From: Bradyrhizobium sp. LTSP849
Lineage (GTDB): Bacteria; Pseudomonadota; Alphaproteobacteria; Rhizobiales; Xanthobacteraceae
Direction: 5' to 3'
DNA length: 64,000 nucleotides
Assembly: GCF_000938255.1 (NCBI RefSeq)
Contig: NZ_JYMR01000049.1
Span: 1-64,000 of the forward strand
Program-made: the position numbers and the translations under genes
Shown: in pieces, positions 1 to 8,102 of the stretch
Layout: every line of letters starts with the position of its first letter
Position numbering within the stretch: the stretch's first letter is position 1
The notes under the pieces: generated by a model
What the model was told of the DNA's origin: nothing
The model's input: the letters and a program-made list of their open reading frames with translations, nothing else
Databases searched by the model: none

Positions 1-742
1 CGGCGAAGGCGGGATCGCTGGCGAGGCTGACGATGATGCCCGCGCCGCGTTCGGGATTGCCGACCTTCAGCCAGGTCAATAAACGCTCGAGGGGTGCTGC
101 GAACCAAAGTTCGCGCCCGAGACCCGTCACGTTGAATCCGGGACAGAGGCAGTTTACCGCCACTCCGGTCCCCGTCAGCCTGTGCGCCAGTTCCATCGAG
201 AACATGATATTCAACAACTTGGTCTGACCGTAGATCACCGAGGAGCCTTGAGCGGAGAACTGGCGTTTGTCGACGAGGGCGGCGAGTGGGTCAAAGCCGG
301 CGCCTTGCCGGGAGGCTTCCGATGCGACTGTCACGATGCGTGAGGGCGCTGACCTGACAACTGTCTCAAGCAGGATATTCGTGAAAAGCCAGGGCCCCAG
401 ATAATTGACCGCGACCATCTCCGGATAGCCGTCCTTGGTGACGCGGGATTTGAACGCATGAATCCCGGCATTGTTGATCAGGGCGTCGATCCGGGGATGG
501 CGTGAGGCGATCTCGCGTCCGAGTGCGGCAACCGAGGCCAGATCGCGGAAATCACCGTAGTGTATATCGACCTTTGTTCCGGGGGCGGCGCGTTCGATGA
601 TCTCTATTGTGGAGTCGGCCCTGGTTTTGCTGCGGGCAGTGAGAACCAGATCTGCACCTTTCTGCGCAAGCGCAACCGCGGTGCGTTGGCCGATGCCGCT
701 GGTTCCGCCGGTCAGCACGGCGGTGAGACGAGGCGGCGACAT
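1..742 (-). CDS. SDR family NAD(P)-dependent oxidoreductase (3' part beyond the window)
   Basis: The product is a classical short-chain dehydrogenase/reductase that would reduce or oxidise an unknown carbonyl or alcohol with NAD(P)H in the cytoplasm. Reading the minus strand from the ATG at 742 gives a Rossmann fold with the cofactor motif TGGTSGIG (residues 11-18), the structural NNAG motif (90-93), a serine near 141 and the catalytic pair Tyr171/Lys175 (YGQTK). About 247 residues are visible and the reading frame runs off the left edge, so the C-terminus is missing. An AAGGA-like ribosome site precedes the ATG. The gene is divergent from a MarR regulator with a palindrome between them, so MarR control is likely. 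The substrate cannot be deduced; retinol/protochlorophyllide-type SDRs have a similar layout. Confidence 0.88.
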   Translation of the reverse strand, partial: MSPPRLTAVLTGGTSGIGQRTAVALAQKGADLVLTARSKTRADSTIEIIERAAPGTKVDIHYGDFRDLASVAALGREIASRHPRIDALINNAGIHAFKSRVTKDGYPEMVAVNYLGPWLFTNILLETVVRSAPSRIVTVASEASRQGAGFDPLAALVDKRQFSAQGSSVIYGQTKLLNIMFSMELAHRLTGTGVAVNCLCPGFNVTGLGRELWFAAPLERLLTWLKVGNPERGAGIIVSLASDPAFA

Positions 743-757
743 GGGCGTTCCTTATTT

Positions 758-777
758 TAGTGGATATATATCTACTA
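758..777. promoter_or_regulatory. Candidate MarR operator in the SDR/marR divergent promoter
   Basis: The 20-bp near-perfect palindrome TAGTGGATATATATCTACTA (one mismatched pair) lies in the 96-bp AT-rich gap between the divergent SDR and MarR genes. MarR proteins usually bind such palindromes between themselves and a divergent target gene. A further short inverted repeat, ACTAT/ATAGT, overlaps its right side. The role is inferred from position and symmetry only. Confidence 0.55.
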
Positions 778-838
778 TATAAGATAGTGGCTATTTGTCA
801 ACTAATCTGGCAGAGAACCCATAGGCAGGCGTGGAATC

Positions 839-1330
839 ATGATTTCGCATTCGAGCAAAGCTCCGCGAGATGGAGGCAGGCGAGAAGCGCGCATTCGGGG
901 GCTGGGTGCCGTACTGAACGCGCTGGTAAGCCAGTCCCGTGCTCTGACGGCACAGGCGTCGGAAACATTTTCCGCCGGGCTGCAACCGGCCGCGTTCCAT
1001 ATCGCGCTCTGGCTCAAGTCGTACGGCCCCGCCAAGCCGAGTGCCGTAGCGGAGGCAATGGGCATGGACCGCAGCGCGGCAAGCCGCCTCACTCGCGAGT
1101 TGGTGCGCTTGGGGTTGGTTGCGACGTTGACCGCCCCCTCCGATCGTAGAAGCATCGTCCTGTCGTTGACCGCCGATGGCCGTCGGCGGATGGAACTCGC
1201 GACGCAGGCCAAGGGCGCTGCGTTCCGGACGAGGGTAGAATCCTGGAGCGAGGAGGACCTGCTGCTGTGTACTGATCTACTGCGAAGGTTGCTTGATGTG
1301 CCGGCAAACGCCGGTGGCGAGTCGAGGTGA
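839..1330 (+). CDS. MarR family transcriptional regulator
   Basis: A 163-residue protein with the MarR winged-helix layout: an N-terminal dimerisation helix, a recognition helix region around residues 60-90 (SAVAEAMGMDRSAASRLTRE), and the wing containing DRRS followed by LTADGRRR, a signature of the family. Length is normal. It is divergent from the SDR gene, with a palindrome at 758-777, so it probably represses that gene and itself until a small aromatic or phenolic ligand binds. The next gene, a methyltransferase, starts 35 bases downstream and is likely co-transcribed. The ligand is unknown. Confidence 0.9.
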   Translation: MISHSSKAPRDGGRREARIRGLGAVLNALVSQSRALTAQASETFSAGLQPAAFHIALWLKSYGPAKPSAVAEAMGMDRSAASRLTRELVRLGLVATLTAPSDRRSIVLSLTADGRRRMELATQAKGAAFRTRVESWSEEDLLLCTDLLRRLLDVPANAGGESR

Positions 1331-1365
1331 GGTTCGACGGCCGGCGACGAAGGAGACCGCCAAAA

Positions 1366-1965
1366 ATGGACGACACGACACTGAGCGCCTATAATCGGGA
1401 TGCCAAGGCTTTCGCCGACGATTGGGCCGCCCAGCCGGCACCGATCGATATGCACAACGTGGTGGATCGGTTTTTCATCCCCGGTCCTACTGCGGATGTC
1501 GGTTGCGGCAGCGGTCGTGACGCCGCCTGGCTCGGAGCTCGAGGCTATCCGACCGTGGGCTTCGATGCGTCTGAAGGACTTCTGGCCGAAGCGCGAAGCC
1601 GCCATCCGCAGATCGAGTTCAAACGGGCAGTCCTTCCGGCTCTTGATGGGATTCCGGAGGCAAGCTTCACCAACGTTCTCTGCGAGACCGTCATCATGCA
1701 TCTCGAGCCCGAAGCCATTGCGCCAGCGGTCGCGAGGCTTCTGGCCATCCTTGTCCCAGGTGGCGTGCTCTATCTAAGCTGGCGAGTGACCGCGGGGGCC
1801 GACAGGCGGGACGAGCGCGGGCGCCTTTACGCCGCTTTTGATCCGGAGCGCGTGCTTCGTGCGTTGGAGACGACGCGGATATTGCTGGACGAAGAAGTGG
1901 GCAGCGTCTCGTCGGGGAAGTTGATCAGGCGCATCGTGGCAGCAAAGAGCAGCGCGCATTCTTGA
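1366..1965 (+). CDS. Class I SAM-dependent methyltransferase
   Basis: A 199-residue methyltransferase. Residues about 33-60 hold the SAM-binding motif I (DVGCGSGRD), followed by the acidic motif II (GFDASEGLLAEA) and a motif resembling LVPGGVLYLSWR. I chose ATG 1366 because AGGAG sits 15 bases upstream; an in-frame GTG at 1327 overlapping the marR stop would add a 13-residue basic leader without family support. The gene follows marR directly and is probably in the same transcript. Small-molecule methylation is likely, but the acceptor is unknown. Confidence 0.85.
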   Translation: MDDTTLSAYNRDAKAFADDWAAQPAPIDMHNVVDRFFIPGPTADVGCGSGRDAAWLGARGYPTVGFDASEGLLAEARSRHPQIEFKRAVLPALDGIPEASFTNVLCETVIMHLEPEAIAPAVARLLAILVPGGVLYLSWRVTAGADRRDERGRLYAAFDPERVLRALETTRILLDEEVGSVSSGKLIRRIVAAKSSAHS

Positions 1966-2310
1966 GCGGCTTCAACGGTTCGAGATCCGTTTCCGCCGCC
2001 ATTCTGACAAAGAGAAAATCTGTAACGATCTCAATGGGCTAAAAACGTCAAAAATGTCGGACCGACCTTTGAAAACGCTGCAAGATTTCCCGACTTCCAA
2101 GCTGAATACGAGGGTTCGATTCCCTTCACCCGCTCCAAACAGTTTCAATAGCTTAGCCCGCAATTGTGGTTTAATCGCAAGTGGTTTCGGTTCTGGACAT
2201 CATGCGCAAAGCGCTTGCCAAAGAACTGTCCTGCGCGTTCATGGAGGGGGCCTCGGCATACGTCCAATGATACCGCGGACGGAAACAGCTCAATACTTAC
2301 GCTCGGGAGC
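1966..2310. other. Intergenic region holding the left tRNA-Gly fragment
   Basis: This 345-base stretch between the methyltransferase and the minus-strand CoA-transferase has no convincing gene. It contains the tRNA-Gly 3' half at 2096-2137 and AT-richer flanks. Small open frames here, including one reading GEGNRTLV on the minus strand, are translations of the tRNA remnant. Confidence 0.7.
2096..2137 (+). repeat. tRNA-Gly(UCC) 3'-half fragment, left copy (att-like direct repeat)
   Basis: The 42 bases run from the anticodon loop (TCCAA) through a variable region, a complete T arm (GAGGG TTCGATT CCCTT), the 3' acceptor strand CACCCGC, the discriminator T and an encoded CCA. This matches the 3' half of bacterial tRNA-Gly(UCC). 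No D arm or 5' acceptor strand (GCGGGTG) lies upstream, so it is not a functional tRNA. The same sequence recurs at 9363-9405 with one extra T. Such 3' tRNA ends are the usual attachment sites of tyrosine-recombinase elements. Confidence 0.85.
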
Positions 2311-3804
2311 TTACTGCCACTCGGGACTACATGAGCCTCTCGACACCAAAAGCGGTTCGCGCCACGATGAGCGGGTGGTCGCATAAGCGACTGCCGGGGC
2401 GAGGCGCCTCACCCTGCCCACGGGAGTGTCGCGTATGAGTACATCCGGCTGAAGGAGATGCTGTTTCAGCATACCCAGCTCGCGCATTAACTCCGGTAAC
2501 TCATGAGGGCTGAGATCGCCACACAATCTCATTAAGGGGTTTTTGCCTCGATCAGCTTCAGGGATAAGCCCCAACGTCGGATACCACATTGCGTTGCGCG
2601 TCAGACTCACCGTGACTTGATAGCTTCCTCCCTCCCGAGCGCGCCTCAATAGCGCTGCTGCCGCGCCGGCAGCTCCGATATAGCCCGTAATGTAATCGTT
2701 CAACATTGCGGTCGGAGGCAAAGCTGGCGTGCCGCTCTTCCCTTCGAGTATTGCGAGTCCCGACACCGCGGAGCCCAGCATGTCAAAGCCACCCCGGTCG
2801 GACCACGGGCCATCCCAGCCATAGCAGCGAACGTTTACAACGATGATTCCAGGACGGATCGACGCAAGCTCTTCCGGAGAGAATCCGAACTCCGACATCT
2901 TTCGCGCACGGAAGCTGTCGACAAAGACGTCCGCTGTTCGTGCCAGATCACGACAGATCTCATTTTGCTTCGGGTCATGCAGATTAAGAAATGTCGATCT
3001 CTGCCCGACATTTGCATCATAGTAGACCCAATCATGCTCGAAATCGTCATAGTGATTGACGCATAGGACATCTGCTCCTTGCTCCGCCAAGGTTCGCCCG
3101 ACCACTGGACCTGCGATGGCGTGAGTCAGGCTCAGCACCTTTATTCCCTCGAGCGGGCGATTTGCAGGTGAGAACGGTTCGGGAGCGCTTTCTGCGATCT
3201 TTCGTATGGCTATGACAGGCTCGTTCGACAGATACATTCCCTGAGGGTGCTGAAGCCACTCCTCTGTTGTCCTGACCATGCAGAGCGTGAGGCCTTTTTC
3301 GTTGGCTGCATCCTCCAGCTCCTCAGCATCCCACTTTGCGATTGCAGCGCGAATGTGCTCGAAATCAGTGCCGCAATTGAAGAAGTTCCCCCATTTTGTC
3401 TGTTGATGAGGATAGACGCCGGACGGATAAACCCACCGGCCATCTTTGGTTTTGTACGGATATGCACCGAACGGGTGCCGGTTGCCAACCCAATCGGGGT
3501 ACGGATGCCCATTGATGGTCGGATGGAACGTCATGTCCGGGTTGATACCGTGGGCGGCCTTGCGCACATCAATGCTCAGATGTTGGCCCTGGCCGGTTCT
3601 TTCCTTCCATATGGCAGCAGGGCCGATCGCGGCGGCCATCGCCGCAATTGAAAATGCCTCTCCCATTCGAACAGCACTTGGAAACAGCGGATCAGCCCCA
3701 TAGATGCTGACGCTGCCGCCGACATCCTCGAGGTTCAGCCCTGCGGGTCTGATGAGTTCGTCAAGAGCCTTGATTGCATCGAGATTGAGCTGATCCTCCT
3801 TCAT
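2311..3804 (-). CDS. CaiB/BaiF family (class III) CoA-transferase, apparently circularly permuted
   Basis: A 497-residue member of the class III CoA-transferase family, which moves CoA between carboxylic acids. The order of parts is unusual. Residues about 33-215 resemble the second half of a normal CaiB protein (the linker helix with GQGQHLSIDV, then the small domain with GNRHPFGAYPYKTKDG). Residues 217-497 resemble the first half (PLEGIKVLSLTHAIAGP, then VDSFRARKMSEFGF and RCYGWDGPWSDRGGFD). The position that normally carries the catalytic Asp after the VDVSxLD-type strand reads SLTRNA (about 402-404) in the second part and DVRKA in the first, so the canonical Asp is not evident. The ATG at 3804 has AGGAG just upstream. 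It lies 139 bases downstream of the second CoA-transferase in a run of minus-strand genes. Confidence 0.85.
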   Translation of the reverse strand: MKEDQLNLDAIKALDELIRPAGLNLEDVGGSVSIYGADPLFPSAVRMGEAFSIAAMAAAIGPAAIWKERTGQGQHLSIDVRKAAHGINPDMTFHPTINGHPYPDWVGNRHPFGAYPYKTKDGRWVYPSGVYPHQQTKWGNFFNCGTDFEHIRAAIAKWDAEELEDAANEKGLTLCMVRTTEEWLQHPQGMYLSNEPVIAIRKIAESAPEPFSPANRPLEGIKVLSLTHAIAGPVVGRTLAEQGADVLCVNHYDDFEHDWVYYDANVGQRSTFLNLHDPKQNEICRDLARTADVFVDSFRARKMSEFGFSPEELASIRPGIIVVNVRCYGWDGPWSDRGGFDMLGSAVSGLAILEGKSGTPALPPTAMLNDYITGYIGAAGAAAALLRRAREGGSYQVTVSLTRNAMWYPTLGLIPEADRGKNPLMRLCGDLSPHELPELMRELGMLKQHLLQPDVLIRDTPVGRVRRLAPAVAYATTRSSWREPLLVSRGSCSPEWQ

Positions 3805-3943
3805 CGTACTCTCCTATCTTGGGCGGGATTTCCTATCGAGCACGCATTGTGCGTCGATCGATGGCGGCAGATGCATGGTCTCTCCTTCACGTATCGTCTA
3901 TGCCCAGCTCAGGGTCCCGCGAGTCCACCGAACGTCAGGGCAT

Positions 3944-5137
3944 TCAGGCTTGATTCAGGCCTAGTTCTCTGAGCAGAGCATCCCGGTGCTGATCGAGCCG
4001 GGGCGCTGGTTCCACAATGGCAAGAGCATCGCCGTGGAATTTGATGGGGGAGCCCGCGATGATAAGCGACCGCGTTGACGACACGGGCAGGTCCACCAGC
4101 ATCTGGCGATGATGAAGCTGGGGATCCTTCGCGACGGCAGCTACGTCGTTCACTGGACCGCAAGGTACTCCGGCCTGGGTGAGGATCGTTAGCCACTCGT
4201 CGGCGGGCAGGGTGTCCAAAGCTTCCTCGAGAGCCGCCTTGAGTTCGGCGTGATGCGAGCATCGGGCGTCGTTATCGGCAAAGCGAGTATCGCCAAGCAA
4301 GTGACTCAGTCCAAGGACCTCGAGCGTCCGCGCGAACAACCGGTCATTGCCTGCTGCCAGCGCGATATGGCCTTCGCCCGCTCGAAATACGCCGAAGGGC
4401 GTGATTGACGGATGTCGTGAGCCGATGGGGCCTGGAACGGTACCGTCCACTTGGTAGCGTACAAGAGCATTTTCCAGCAGGGCGACCTGAGAATCGAGCA
4501 TTGCGACGTCCACGTGCTTCCCCTCACGCGTCCGGGCTCTCTCAAGCAGCGCTGCTTGAATTCCGATCGCGCCAAACATCCCGGCGGCGATGTCACCTAT
4601 GGAAATTCCTACGCGCGTGGGGCGCTCCGCGCTTTCTCCCGTGAGACTGAGTACCCCGCCCATGGCTTGCACCACGATGTCGTAGGCAGGCAGAGTCCGA
4701 TAGGGTCCGGTCTGGCCGAACCCCGAGATCGACGCAAGAATCAGCGACGGCCTGCGCGCGTGAAGCTGCTCCCAGCCATAGCCGAGGCGCTCCATGGTTC
4801 CGGGAGAGAAATTCTCCACCAAGACGTCCGCGCTATCCAACAACTTTTCGAAGATTGCTCGATCGCCTTCGATCTTGAGATCGAGCGCAATCGACTCCTT
4901 GTTGCGGTTGATCGAGAAGAAGTATCCAGACACTTTCTTCCCGTCGTCTCCATCGACAAACGGTCCAATTTGGCGAGCGTCGTCACCCACAGTTGGCATC
5001 TCGACCTTCACAACGCGAGCGCCGAGATCGCCGAGAGTCATCGTGCAATAAGGGCCGGCCAATATACGGGTGAGGTCGATCACTACCAGACCGGCAAGGG
5101 GGCCCTGCGTTTTAGGATGCAACATCATGTCAACCAT
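3944..5137 (-). CDS. CaiB/BaiF family (class III) CoA-transferase
   Basis: A 397-residue CoA-transferase of normal family length and domain order. The N-terminal motif PLAGLVVIDLTRILAGPYC (13-31) starts the Rossmann-like domain. LVENFSPGTMERLGYG follows near 106-121, and the catalytic Asp is Asp215 within HVDVAMLDSQ. The small domain contains HPSITPFGVFRAGEGHIALA. It would load CoA onto an unknown carboxylate. The start overlaps the stop of the upstream crotonase gene by 8 bases, so the two are translationally coupled. Together with that crotonase it suggests a short catabolic operon under the divergent GntR regulator. Confidence 0.92.
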   Translation of the reverse strand: MVDMMLHPKTQGPLAGLVVIDLTRILAGPYCTMTLGDLGARVVKVEMPTVGDDARQIGPFVDGDDGKKVSGYFFSINRNKESIALDLKIEGDRAIFEKLLDSADVLVENFSPGTMERLGYGWEQLHARRPSLILASISGFGQTGPYRTLPAYDIVVQAMGGVLSLTGESAERPTRVGISIGDIAAGMFGAIGIQAALLERARTREGKHVDVAMLDSQVALLENALVRYQVDGTVPGPIGSRHPSITPFGVFRAGEGHIALAAGNDRLFARTLEVLGLSHLLGDTRFADNDARCSHHAELKAALEEALDTLPADEWLTILTQAGVPCGPVNDVAAVAKDPQLHHRQMLVDLPVSSTRSLIIAGSPIKFHGDALAIVEPAPRLDQHRDALLRELGLNQA

Positions 5138-5906
5138 TGTGTCGAGCCGCCTGGCTGGCGGCGATGTTCTGAAGAATGAGTTGGGGTTGGAATGCTGCCG
5201 TCAGAATGTCTCGCTGACGCTGCGTCGTGCCATTTCCAAGGGCAGATGCGTTCAGCACGGCCTTCAGCGCTCCCATGTTCTTTGTGGGCATGGCCCTCAA
5301 ATGGGACGCTTTTGTCATCGCTGTCATGAGAACGTCTCCCGCCGCGGCCAGCTCCGTCAGAAAGCCTGCCTGGAGCATCTCTTCGGCGCTCATGCGTTCA
5401 GCCATCAGCACGAGCGCTTTTGCGGCGTTCAGTCCCATACGGCTGACGTAGCGCTGTAGGGCACCTGCATAGAGCGGCAAGCCGAAGCGGGCGGCCGGCA
5501 TCTGCATGAACCCGTCCAGCGAGCCGATCCGGAAATCACAGGCGAGAGCCAAATCCGTTGCCCCGCCCAGAACGGGCCCGTTGATCGCCGCGATCGCAAT
5601 CAGGCGGGTGTTCTCGAACCTGTTCGCCACCGCCTCGAAGGCGTTGTCGCCTGCGTTAGACCGTGCACCGGATTTCAGATCATCGGTCAATGCGCGAAGG
5701 TCAAAACCCGCGCTGAAGTACTTCCCGCGGCCTGTCAGTATGAGGACGCGGATGTCCTGCGACGACTCGCATTCGTCAAGATGCCGTTGCAACGCGTCCA
5801 AATCCTGAGGCTCCAGGCGATTTGCGTTGGCGGGTCTATTTAGTTCGATCAGGGCCACATGTTCTGCCGGCTGGCTCAGCACCGGTACGGAAGCCGACTC
5901 GCTCAT
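5130..5906 (-). CDS. Enoyl-CoA hydratase/isomerase family (crotonase) protein
   Basis: A 258-residue crotonase-fold protein. The oxyanion-hole segments are visible as GKYFSAGFDLRAL and as INGPVLGGATDLALACD. The two glutamates that catalyse hydration in true enoyl-CoA hydratases are not in place: the GGGxE position reads GGATD and the second reads MPAARFGLP, so hydration by the usual mechanism is doubtful and an isomerase, hydrolase or other crotonase reaction is possible. I chose ATG 5906, which has GAGG four bases upstream; an upstream frame to 6080 would run across the divergent promoter. It is first in the minus-strand unit with the two CoA-transferases. Confidence 0.88.
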   Translation of the reverse strand: MSESASVPVLSQPAEHVALIELNRPANANRLEPQDLDALQRHLDECESSQDIRVLILTGRGKYFSAGFDLRALTDDLKSGARSNAGDNAFEAVANRFENTRLIAIAAINGPVLGGATDLALACDFRIGSLDGFMQMPAARFGLPLYAGALQRYVSRMGLNAAKALVLMAERMSAEEMLQAGFLTELAAAGDVLMTAMTKASHLRAMPTKNMGALKAVLNASALGNGTTQRQRDILTAAFQPQLILQNIAASQAARHNG

Positions 5907-5935
5907 TTTTCCTCTCGTATCCCAATTATGCCTTG

Positions 5936-5945
5936 TGGTATACCA
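5936..5945. promoter_or_regulatory. GntR/FCD operator candidate
   Basis: The perfect 10-bp palindrome TGGTATACCA sits in the 62-base gap between the divergent crotonase and gntR genes. Its NGTATACN core is typical of FCD-subfamily GntR operators. A second half site, GTACCACC, abuts the gntR start. The divergent arrangement suggests autoregulation and control of the crotonase/CoA-transferase operon. Confidence 0.65.
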
Positions 5946-5968
5946 ATTCTCTATTGTAAAGTACCACC

Positions 5969-6649
5969 ATGAGCAAGCCTTTAGTCTCAGAGAGTCTGTC
6001 GGATACGGTTCGCTCCAAGATGGAGAGTGAACTTGTTGCGGGGCACCTGGCGCCCGGTACCGTTCTGGATGAGCGTTCACTGGCCGAGCGATTTGGCGTA
6101 TCGCGCACGCCTGTTCGTGAAGCTGTGCTTCATTTGGCGGCGCAGGGATTGCTGAATGTCATTCCTCGTGTGGGCGTCGTCGTTCCCAAGTTGGGGATTC
6201 GGGAGCTGCTGGAACTCCTGGAGATGCTGGCGGAAATGGAAGGCGTGTGTGCCAGCTTTGCCGCGAAGCGGATGACCATCGTTCAGCGTGCGGAGTTCAG
6301 GGCGGCACTTAAGGCCTGCCGCCAGGCCGCCAGGAACGGCGACTCAAAACGGTATGCGGGCGCGAACAAGAAATTCCACGAGATTATCTACGCGGCCGCC
6401 CATAACGAGTGGGCCGTGCGTCAGGTAAGGGCACTGCGGATGCGCTGTGCTGCCTATCAACGATCGCGCTTCGACTTGGCGGGCCGATTGGACAAGTCGC
6501 TGGGTGAGCACGAAAGGATCGTGGCGGCGATCGAGGCGGGCGAGGTGGCGCGGTCGCGTCTCGCAATGCAGGAGCATATCTCGATTGGCGGACAGGATTT
6601 TGCCGATCTGGTGAGGGGCCTCGATCCAAACCTGCTTGCGTCCGGATAG
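5969..6649 (+). CDS. GntR family transcriptional regulator, FCD (FadR C-terminal) subfamily
   Basis: A 226-residue regulator. Residues about 10-75 form the GntR winged helix, with the signature LAERFGVSRTPVREAVLHLAA. The rest is the all-helical FCD ligand domain, with the metal/ligand-binding pattern around FHEIIYAAAHNEW and a distal EHERIVAAIEAGE. This family senses organic acids or acyl-CoA type ligands. It is divergent from the crotonase and CoA-transferase genes and a TGGTATACCA palindrome lies between them, so it most likely represses that operon. Downstream genes encode OpgC proteins, which need not be targets. Confidence 0.93.
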   Translation: MSKPLVSESLSDTVRSKMESELVAGHLAPGTVLDERSLAERFGVSRTPVREAVLHLAAQGLLNVIPRVGVVVPKLGIRELLELLEMLAEMEGVCASFAAKRMTIVQRAEFRAALKACRQAARNGDSKRYAGANKKFHEIIYAAAHNEWAVRQVRALRMRCAAYQRSRFDLAGRLDKSLGEHERIVAAIEAGEVARSRLAMQEHISIGGQDFADLVRGLDPNLLASG

Positions 6650-6678
6650 GCGTGCCCGTGCTACGAGTCGAGAAGAAA

Positions 6679-7935
6679 ATGAGTGGATGTTACCTTCGTG
6701 GCATCCGATTTCCTCTGGGCGCGGATTGGATTTCCCAGGGCGCTCCCGAAAGCGAGAGCATCGCGGTTGCGGCATCTACGCCGATGCCGACTTTTGCTCT
6801 CGGTCGTCGGGAGTTGCGGCTCGATCTTTTTCGTGGCCTGGCGCTTTGGCTCATCTATATCGATCACGTCTCGCCGGACCGCCTGACCTGGTTCACGATT
6901 CGCAACTACGGCTTTAGCGACGCTGCTGAAATCTTCGTTTTCATCTCGGGCTTCACGGCAGCGCTGGTCTACGGCAGAGCTACCTTCGAGTTCGGCATCT
7001 TAATTGGCGCAGCACGCGTGTTGCGACGGGTATGGCAAATCTATGCCGCGCACTTGCTGCTATTTGTCTTCCTGATAGCCGAGATTGCCTTCGTCACCAC
7101 GATCTCTGATAAGCCGTCATTCTACATTCAGGAAATGGAGGTCGGGGAGTTCTTTAGGCAGCCGGACGTCGAGATGATCCAAGTTCTGCTGATGCGCTTC
7201 CGTCCCCTGAATATGGATGTCTTGCCGCTTTACGTCGTGTTGATGGCCTTTCTGCCGCTGATCCTGCAGTGCTCCAGATGGCACCGAGATCTTCCGCTCG
7301 TTCTTGCAGCCGGACTCTACATCCTCACACTTCACTACGATTTGCATCTGTCGACCTTTCCGGACGGCTTCTGGTCTTTCAATCCCTACGCATGGCAGCT
7401 CCTTTTTGTCTTCGGTGTCTGGTGTGCGCTGGGAGGCGCGCAGCGATTGTCGCCCGTTCTCAAGTTTTCGCCGACCTTTTGGGTCGCAATCGCCTATCTG
7501 GGCGCGGCCTTCTCTCTGACGTTGACGTGGCATTTCCCGTTTCTGGAAAGGCTGTTGCCCGGCTGGCTGGTGCGATTGATCTATCCGATCGACAAGACCG
7601 ACCTCGACATCTTGAGATTTGCGCACTTCCTGGCGTTGGCCGTCGTGGCCTTACGCTTCGTGCCGGGCGGCTGGGCAGGGTTGAAGTCACCTTGGGTTCA
7701 GCCTCTCATCCTTTGCGGACAACATTCGCTTCAGATTTTCGCACTTGGCGTCGCCTTGTCGTTCTCGGGCTACGCGCTGCTGACTGAGACCAATGCCGGC
7801 GTTGGGCTGCATGTCATCGTCGGTGTCATCGGCATTCTGATTCTGTATGGCGTTGCCGGGACGTGCGCCTGGTACAGGTCGAAGATGTCGAGCTTAGCGC
7901 GTGCAGAAGCAATCTCCCCAACACTGACCGCGTGA
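6679..7935 (+). CDS. opgC: OpgC-type membrane acyltransferase (paralogue 1)
   Basis: A polytopic inner-membrane protein of 418 residues from ATG 6679, with about ten hydrophobic segments. It carries the OpgC family landmarks: an N-terminal basic R-x-LRLDLFRG motif, RNYGFSDAAEIFVFISGF, NMDVLPLYVVLM, SFNPYAWQLLFVFG and YPIDKTDLDILRF. OpgC was described in Rhodobacter sphaeroides as the enzyme that adds succinyl groups to osmoregulated periplasmic glucans. The start is uncertain: an in-frame GTG at 6652 and an ATG at 6784 are alternatives, the latter giving the usual short N-terminus before the motif. A second opgC follows 167 bases downstream. No glucan synthase gene is present in the window. 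Confidence 0.85.
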   Translation: MSGCYLRGIRFPLGADWISQGAPESESIAVAASTPMPTFALGRRELRLDLFRGLALWLIYIDHVSPDRLTWFTIRNYGFSDAAEIFVFISGFTAALVYGRATFEFGILIGAARVLRRVWQIYAAHLLLFVFLIAEIAFVTTISDKPSFYIQEMEVGEFFRQPDVEMIQVLLMRFRPLNMDVLPLYVVLMAFLPLILQCSRWHRDLPLVLAAGLYILTLHYDLHLSTFPDGFWSFNPYAWQLLFVFGVWCALGGAQRLSPVLKFSPTFWVAIAYLGAAFSLTLTWHFPFLERLLPGWLVRLIYPIDKTDLDILRFAHFLALAVVALRFVPGGWAGLKSPWVQPLILCGQHSLQIFALGVALSFSGYALLTETNAGVGLHVIVGVIGILILYGVAGTCAWYRSKMSSLARAEAISPTLTA

Positions 7936-8102
7936 TGTGCAGAGTGGGGAATCACCGATGAATTGTAGGAAGCCATGTCCGCTTCAGATCTATCCGATGC
8001 CCGAGGCGCGCTCCGGCCGCGGTGGCATGGATTGCGATCGATCCACTGGGCAACCTCGTAACCAAAGCTTGATCACTAGCCTCATCGATTGGATTGATTG
8101 AC

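Noticed and set aside
1972-2163. Minus-strand frame reading GAGEGNRTLVFSL
   Set aside because: It is the antisense translation of the tRNA-Gly fragment; GEGNRTL-type proteins are a well-known false gene family from tRNA 3' ends.
2054-2386. Plus-strand frame containing LNTRVRFPSPAP
   Set aside because: It is the sense translation of the same tRNA fragment and has no ribosome site or domain.
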